From: Deinococcus aerophilus
GTDB taxonomy: Bacteria; Deinococcota; Deinococci; Deinococcales; Deinococcaceae
Direction: 5' to 3'
Assembly (NCBI RefSeq): GCF_014647075.1
Contig: NZ_BMOM01000005.1
Location: forward strand, 109,696-173,695
DNA length: 64,000 nt
A program made the position numbers and the translations under genes. Positions 61,688-64,000 of the stretch are shown piece by piece. Below the pieces are notes generated by a model, which saw nothing but the letters and a program-made list of their open reading frames with translations, did not search any database and had not been told where the DNA came from. Every line of letters begins with the position of its first letter. Position 1 is the stretch's first letter.

Positions 61688-61693
61688 GCGGCC

Positions 61694-63001
61694 ATGACTC
61701 CTACCGTCACCGATGTGGCCGGGGCCGACCTCTTTCCCGAGGCCTTCCCTAAGGACCAGTTCCCGCAGGTGGTCTGGGAACCCGGCCGCCGGCCCACCAC
61801 CTTGCCGGCACAGGCCTGGACCACCGAGACCACCCACCGCGACGGACAGCAGGGCGGGCTGCCCCTGACCGAGGCCGACGGACTGGCCATCTACGACCTG
61901 ATGGCCCGGTTCACGGGGGCGTCCGGTGCGCTGCGTCAGGCCGAGTTCTTCGTGTACCGGTCCGCCGACCGCGCCATGCTGGAAGGAGCGCTGGAGCGTT
62001 GGCGGAGTGGGCATCCGGTCGAGCCGACCACCTGGATCCGGGCCACCCGCAAGGACGCCGAACTGGTGGCCGGGCTGGGGGTGCGCGAAACGGGCATGCT
62101 CGCCAGCGCCAGCGATTACCACACCTTCTACAAGTTCACGCCGGGGGGGCGTGCCCAGGCTGCCCGCACCTACCTGGACGCCGTGCGCGCGGTGCTCGAC
62201 ACCGGCCTGCGCCCCCGCCTGCATCTGGAAGACGCGACCCGCGCTCCCCGTGACTTCATCCTGCCGTTCGTGGCCGAGGTACAGGCGATCGCCGCCGCCT
62301 ATCCGGCCGCGCAGGCACCCCGGTTCCGTGTGTGCGACACCATGGGCGTGGGCCTGCCCCTGGAGGGGGTAGCTTGGCCGCGCAGCGTGCCGGGCATGGT
62401 GCGGACGCTGCGCGAAGCAGGAATTGCCAGTGAGCTGCTGGAATTCCATCCCCACAACGACATCCACCTGGTGGTTGCCAACTGCCTCGCGGCGGTGGGG
62501 GCCGGCTGCGCGGCCATCAACGGCACGCTGCTGGGCAAGGGAGAACGTACCGGCAATGCCCCGCTGGAGGGCGTGCTGCTGCACCTGCTCGGGCTGGGGC
62601 TGATTGAGGCCGGAGCGCCGGACTTCACGGTCCTGAATGACCTCAACGACCTGTATGACCGGCTCGGCCAGGGGGTGCCAGCCAAGTACCCGCTGTACGG
62701 CAAGGACGCCCACCGCACCCGCGCCGGCATCCACGCCGACGGCCTGAACAAATTCTGGCCCATGTACGCACCCTTCAACGTGCCCGCCCTGCTGGGCCGT
62801 CCCCTGGAACTCAGCCTGACCCGGGACAGCGGACTGGCCGGGCTGATCTTCCTGATCAGGGCCCATACTGGCCGCGAGCTGAGCAAGGACCATCCGGGAC
62901 TGCGCACCCTGCATGAGCGCCTGAACACTGCCTTTGATGCGGGCCGGCAGAGTGCGGTGGAATGGGAAGAAATTGCCGATCAGGTCCAGCATCTGAAGTG
63001 A
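61694..63001 (+). CDS. DRE-TIM acyltransferase, isopropylmalate/homocitrate synthase-like
   Basis: The 435-residue protein belongs to the Claisen-condensing DRE-TIM family: 'TTETTHRDGQQGG' (about 43-55) carries the metal and catalytic Arg-Asp, 'FHPHNDIHLVVAN' supplies the HxH-type metal ligands, and 'LLGKGERTGNAPLEG' is the flexible catalytic loop. A LeuA regulatory domain is absent. Candidates are isopropylmalate, homocitrate, citramalate or Re-citrate synthase; the sequence alone does not choose. TTGACG-N17-TACCTT ends six bases before the ATG, so the mRNA is leaderless. Confidence 0.88.
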   Translation: MTPTVTDVAGADLFPEAFPKDQFPQVVWEPGRRPTTLPAQAWTTETTHRDGQQGGLPLTEADGLAIYDLMARFTGASGALRQAEFFVYRSADRAMLEGALERWRSGHPVEPTTWIRATRKDAELVAGLGVRETGMLASASDYHTFYKFTPGGRAQAARTYLDAVRAVLDTGLRPRLHLEDATRAPRDFILPFVAEVQAIAAAYPAAQAPRFRVCDTMGVGLPLEGVAWPRSVPGMVRTLREAGIASELLEFHPHNDIHLVVANCLAAVGAGCAAINGTLLGKGERTGNAPLEGVLLHLLGLGLIEAGAPDFTVLNDLNDLYDRLGQGVPAKYPLYGKDAHRTRAGIHADGLNKFWPMYAPFNVPALLGRPLELSLTRDSGLAGLIFLIRAHTGRELSKDHPGLRTLHERLNTAFDAGRQSAVEWEEIADQVQHLK

Positions 63002-63032
63002 CCTGCCCGCAGAAGGTGGTAGCCTCGCGGCC

Positions 63033-63833
63033 ATGAAAACGGAAACGTACCGCGTGAAGGTCGGTCAGAAGGTCAAACTCAGCGACTGGAACACCGACGA
63101 CAACGCGGGCCTCAAGAAGCGTGAGGGCAAGAAGCGGGCCAAGGCCCTGCAGGACGAGCTGGCCCTGTGGCAGGAGCGCCTGTACGCCGAGAGCGGGCAG
63201 GCGCTTCTGGTCGTCTTGCAGGCCCGCGACGCTGGCGGCAAGGACGGCACGGTCAAGCACGTGTTCGATGCCTTCAACCCCAACGGCATTCAGGTCGCCA
63301 ACTTCAAGGTACCCACCGAGGATGAACAGGCGCACGACTTTCTGTGGCGCGTTCACGCCAAGACCCCCCGCAAAGGCATGATCGCCGTCTTCAACCGCAG
63401 CCATTACGAGGACGTTCTGGTCACCCGCGTCCATGATCTGATTGACCGGCCGACAGCGCAGCGCCGCCTGGAACACATCCAGCGCTTCGAGGAACTGCTG
63501 ACGGACTCTGGAACACGGGTTCTGAAATTCTACCTGCATGTCAGCAAGGATGAGCAGAAGGAGCGGCTGCAGGCCCGCTTGGACGACCCCGAGAAGCTCT
63601 GGAAATTCAGTGAGGCCGATCTGGCCGAGCGGGGACACTGGGAGGCCTACACCCGGGCCTTTCAGGACGCCTTGACCACAAGCACGGTCGCCGCTCCGTG
63701 GTATGTCATTCCCGCCGATCACAAGTGGTTCCGCAACCTGCTGATCAGCGAGATCCTTCTGGAGACGCTGAAGGACATGAATCCAGACTTCCCCGAGACC
63801 AACCTGAACCCCAAGAAAATCACCATCGAATAA
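63033..63833 (+). CDS. ppk2: Polyphosphate kinase 2 family protein (class III-like)
   Basis: The 266-residue PPK2 transfers phosphate between polyphosphate and nucleotides. It has Walker A 'LQARDAGGKDGTVKHVF' (about 63-79), 'NRSHYEDVLVTRVH' (Walker B region), and the lid 'KERLQARLDDPEKLWKFS'. The N-terminal 'YRVKVGQKVKLSDWNTDD' is typical of the class III group known from D. radiodurans and Meiothermus, which can phosphorylate both AMP and ADP. TAGCCT (63020-63025) seven bases before the ATG marks a leaderless start. Confidence 0.94.
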   Translation: MKTETYRVKVGQKVKLSDWNTDDNAGLKKREGKKRAKALQDELALWQERLYAESGQALLVVLQARDAGGKDGTVKHVFDAFNPNGIQVANFKVPTEDEQAHDFLWRVHAKTPRKGMIAVFNRSHYEDVLVTRVHDLIDRPTAQRRLEHIQRFEELLTDSGTRVLKFYLHVSKDEQKERLQARLDDPEKLWKFSEADLAERGHWEAYTRAFQDALTTSTVAAPWYVIPADHKWFRNLLISEILLETLKDMNPDFPETNLNPKKITIE

Positions 63834-63864
63834 CACCCGTCCGAATACCGCAGAAACCCCTTCA

Positions 63865-63888
63865 GGCGCAGCTTTTTCAGGCTGCGCC
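63865..63888 (+). terminator. Hairpin after ppk2
   Basis: GGCGCAGC (63865-63872) pairs with GCTGCGCC (63881-63888) around a T-rich loop. No T run follows, so it is a moderate terminator candidate for ppk2. Confidence 0.5.
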
Positions 63889-63955
63889 CCGTGTGTTGGG
63901 GCCACCGTGAAGGGGCATTGGCCGGTCCCCGCAGGGCAGGGGCAGGCATAGAGAA

Positions 63956-63979
63956 AGCCCCCCTTGTGGGAGGGGGGCT
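63956..63979 (-). terminator. Terminator for a minus-strand gene beyond the right edge
   Basis: AGCCCCCC (63956-63963) pairs with GGGGGGCT (63972-63979). On the minus strand the stem is followed by TTTCTC, so it would stop transcription entering from the right of the window. Confidence 0.6.
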
Positions 63980-64000
63980 GGGGGTGGAGCATTAATGGAG

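Overview
The window reads as chromosomal DNA of a Deinococcus. It is very GC-rich and carries gene groups that I recall as neighbours in D. radiodurans: a radiation-response-type OmpR regulator next to RNase J, clpP-clpX-lon, pilB-pilT, and a pair of deoxynucleoside kinases. It encodes a PriA without helicase motifs and a class III-like PPK2. Many genes start directly behind a TANNNT -10 box, which is the leaderless promoter layout known for Deinococcus. I saw no insertion sequences, prophage, CRISPR array or islands of foreign composition; this is ordinary core chromosome with several unusual details.

Layout. 1-3.0 kb: tRNA-Leu(CAG), a membrane protein, MarC, an HNH endonuclease and an HD hydrolase. 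3.1-6.5 kb (minus strand): OmpR-type regulator, multi-PAS histidine kinase and a single-domain response regulator. 6.9-13.1 kb: RNase J, ClpP, ClpX and Lon, i.e. RNA and protein turnover. 13.2-18.6 kb (minus strand): PgeF, a YqeG-like phosphatase, and the type IV pilus motors PilB and PilT. 18.7-23.9 kb: FabI, a degenerate isochorismatase-like protein, an M42 peptidase, IclR, and AccB-AccC (fatty-acid synthesis entry). 24-30.2 kb: small proteins, an exonuclease III-like nuclease, and an oversized RNase R. 30.3-42 kb: lipid and acyl-CoA enzymes, a subtilase, an HTH-citrate synthase facing malate dehydrogenase, enoyl-CoA hydratase, a CAP lipoprotein, an MFS transporter, a phosphatase and a thioesterase. 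42.2-47 kb: a complete branched-chain amino-acid ABC transporter, livJ-livHMGF. 47-52.1 kb: a small membrane protein, an NlpC/P60-like protein with two deoxynucleoside kinases, a ribbon-helix-helix protein with an SPFH protein, and FmdB-like plus HtrA. 52.3-54.5 kb: glmS preceded by a glmS ribozyme. 54.6-63.8 kb: a DUF2231 protein, a CobW GTPase, a secreted protein, PriA, an MFS exporter behind a structured leader, a DRE-TIM acyltransferase and PPK2.

Regulation. Two kinds of start can be seen. Housekeeping or operon genes such as lon, pilB, pilT, accB, mdh, livJ, glmS and the SPFH gene have Shine-Dalgarno sites. More than twenty others have a TANNNT box 6-8 bases before the start codon. The best cis-regulatory element is the glmS ribozyme at 52389-52592, whose core departs from the common sequence by what looks like a compensatory pair. 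Other candidates are a 16-base palindrome at the SPFH start, an ACATGT inverted repeat beside the exonuclease gene, a switch-like leader before the MFS exporter at 60158, and a five-codon leaderless upstream ORF overlapping a 57-residue membrane protein gene.
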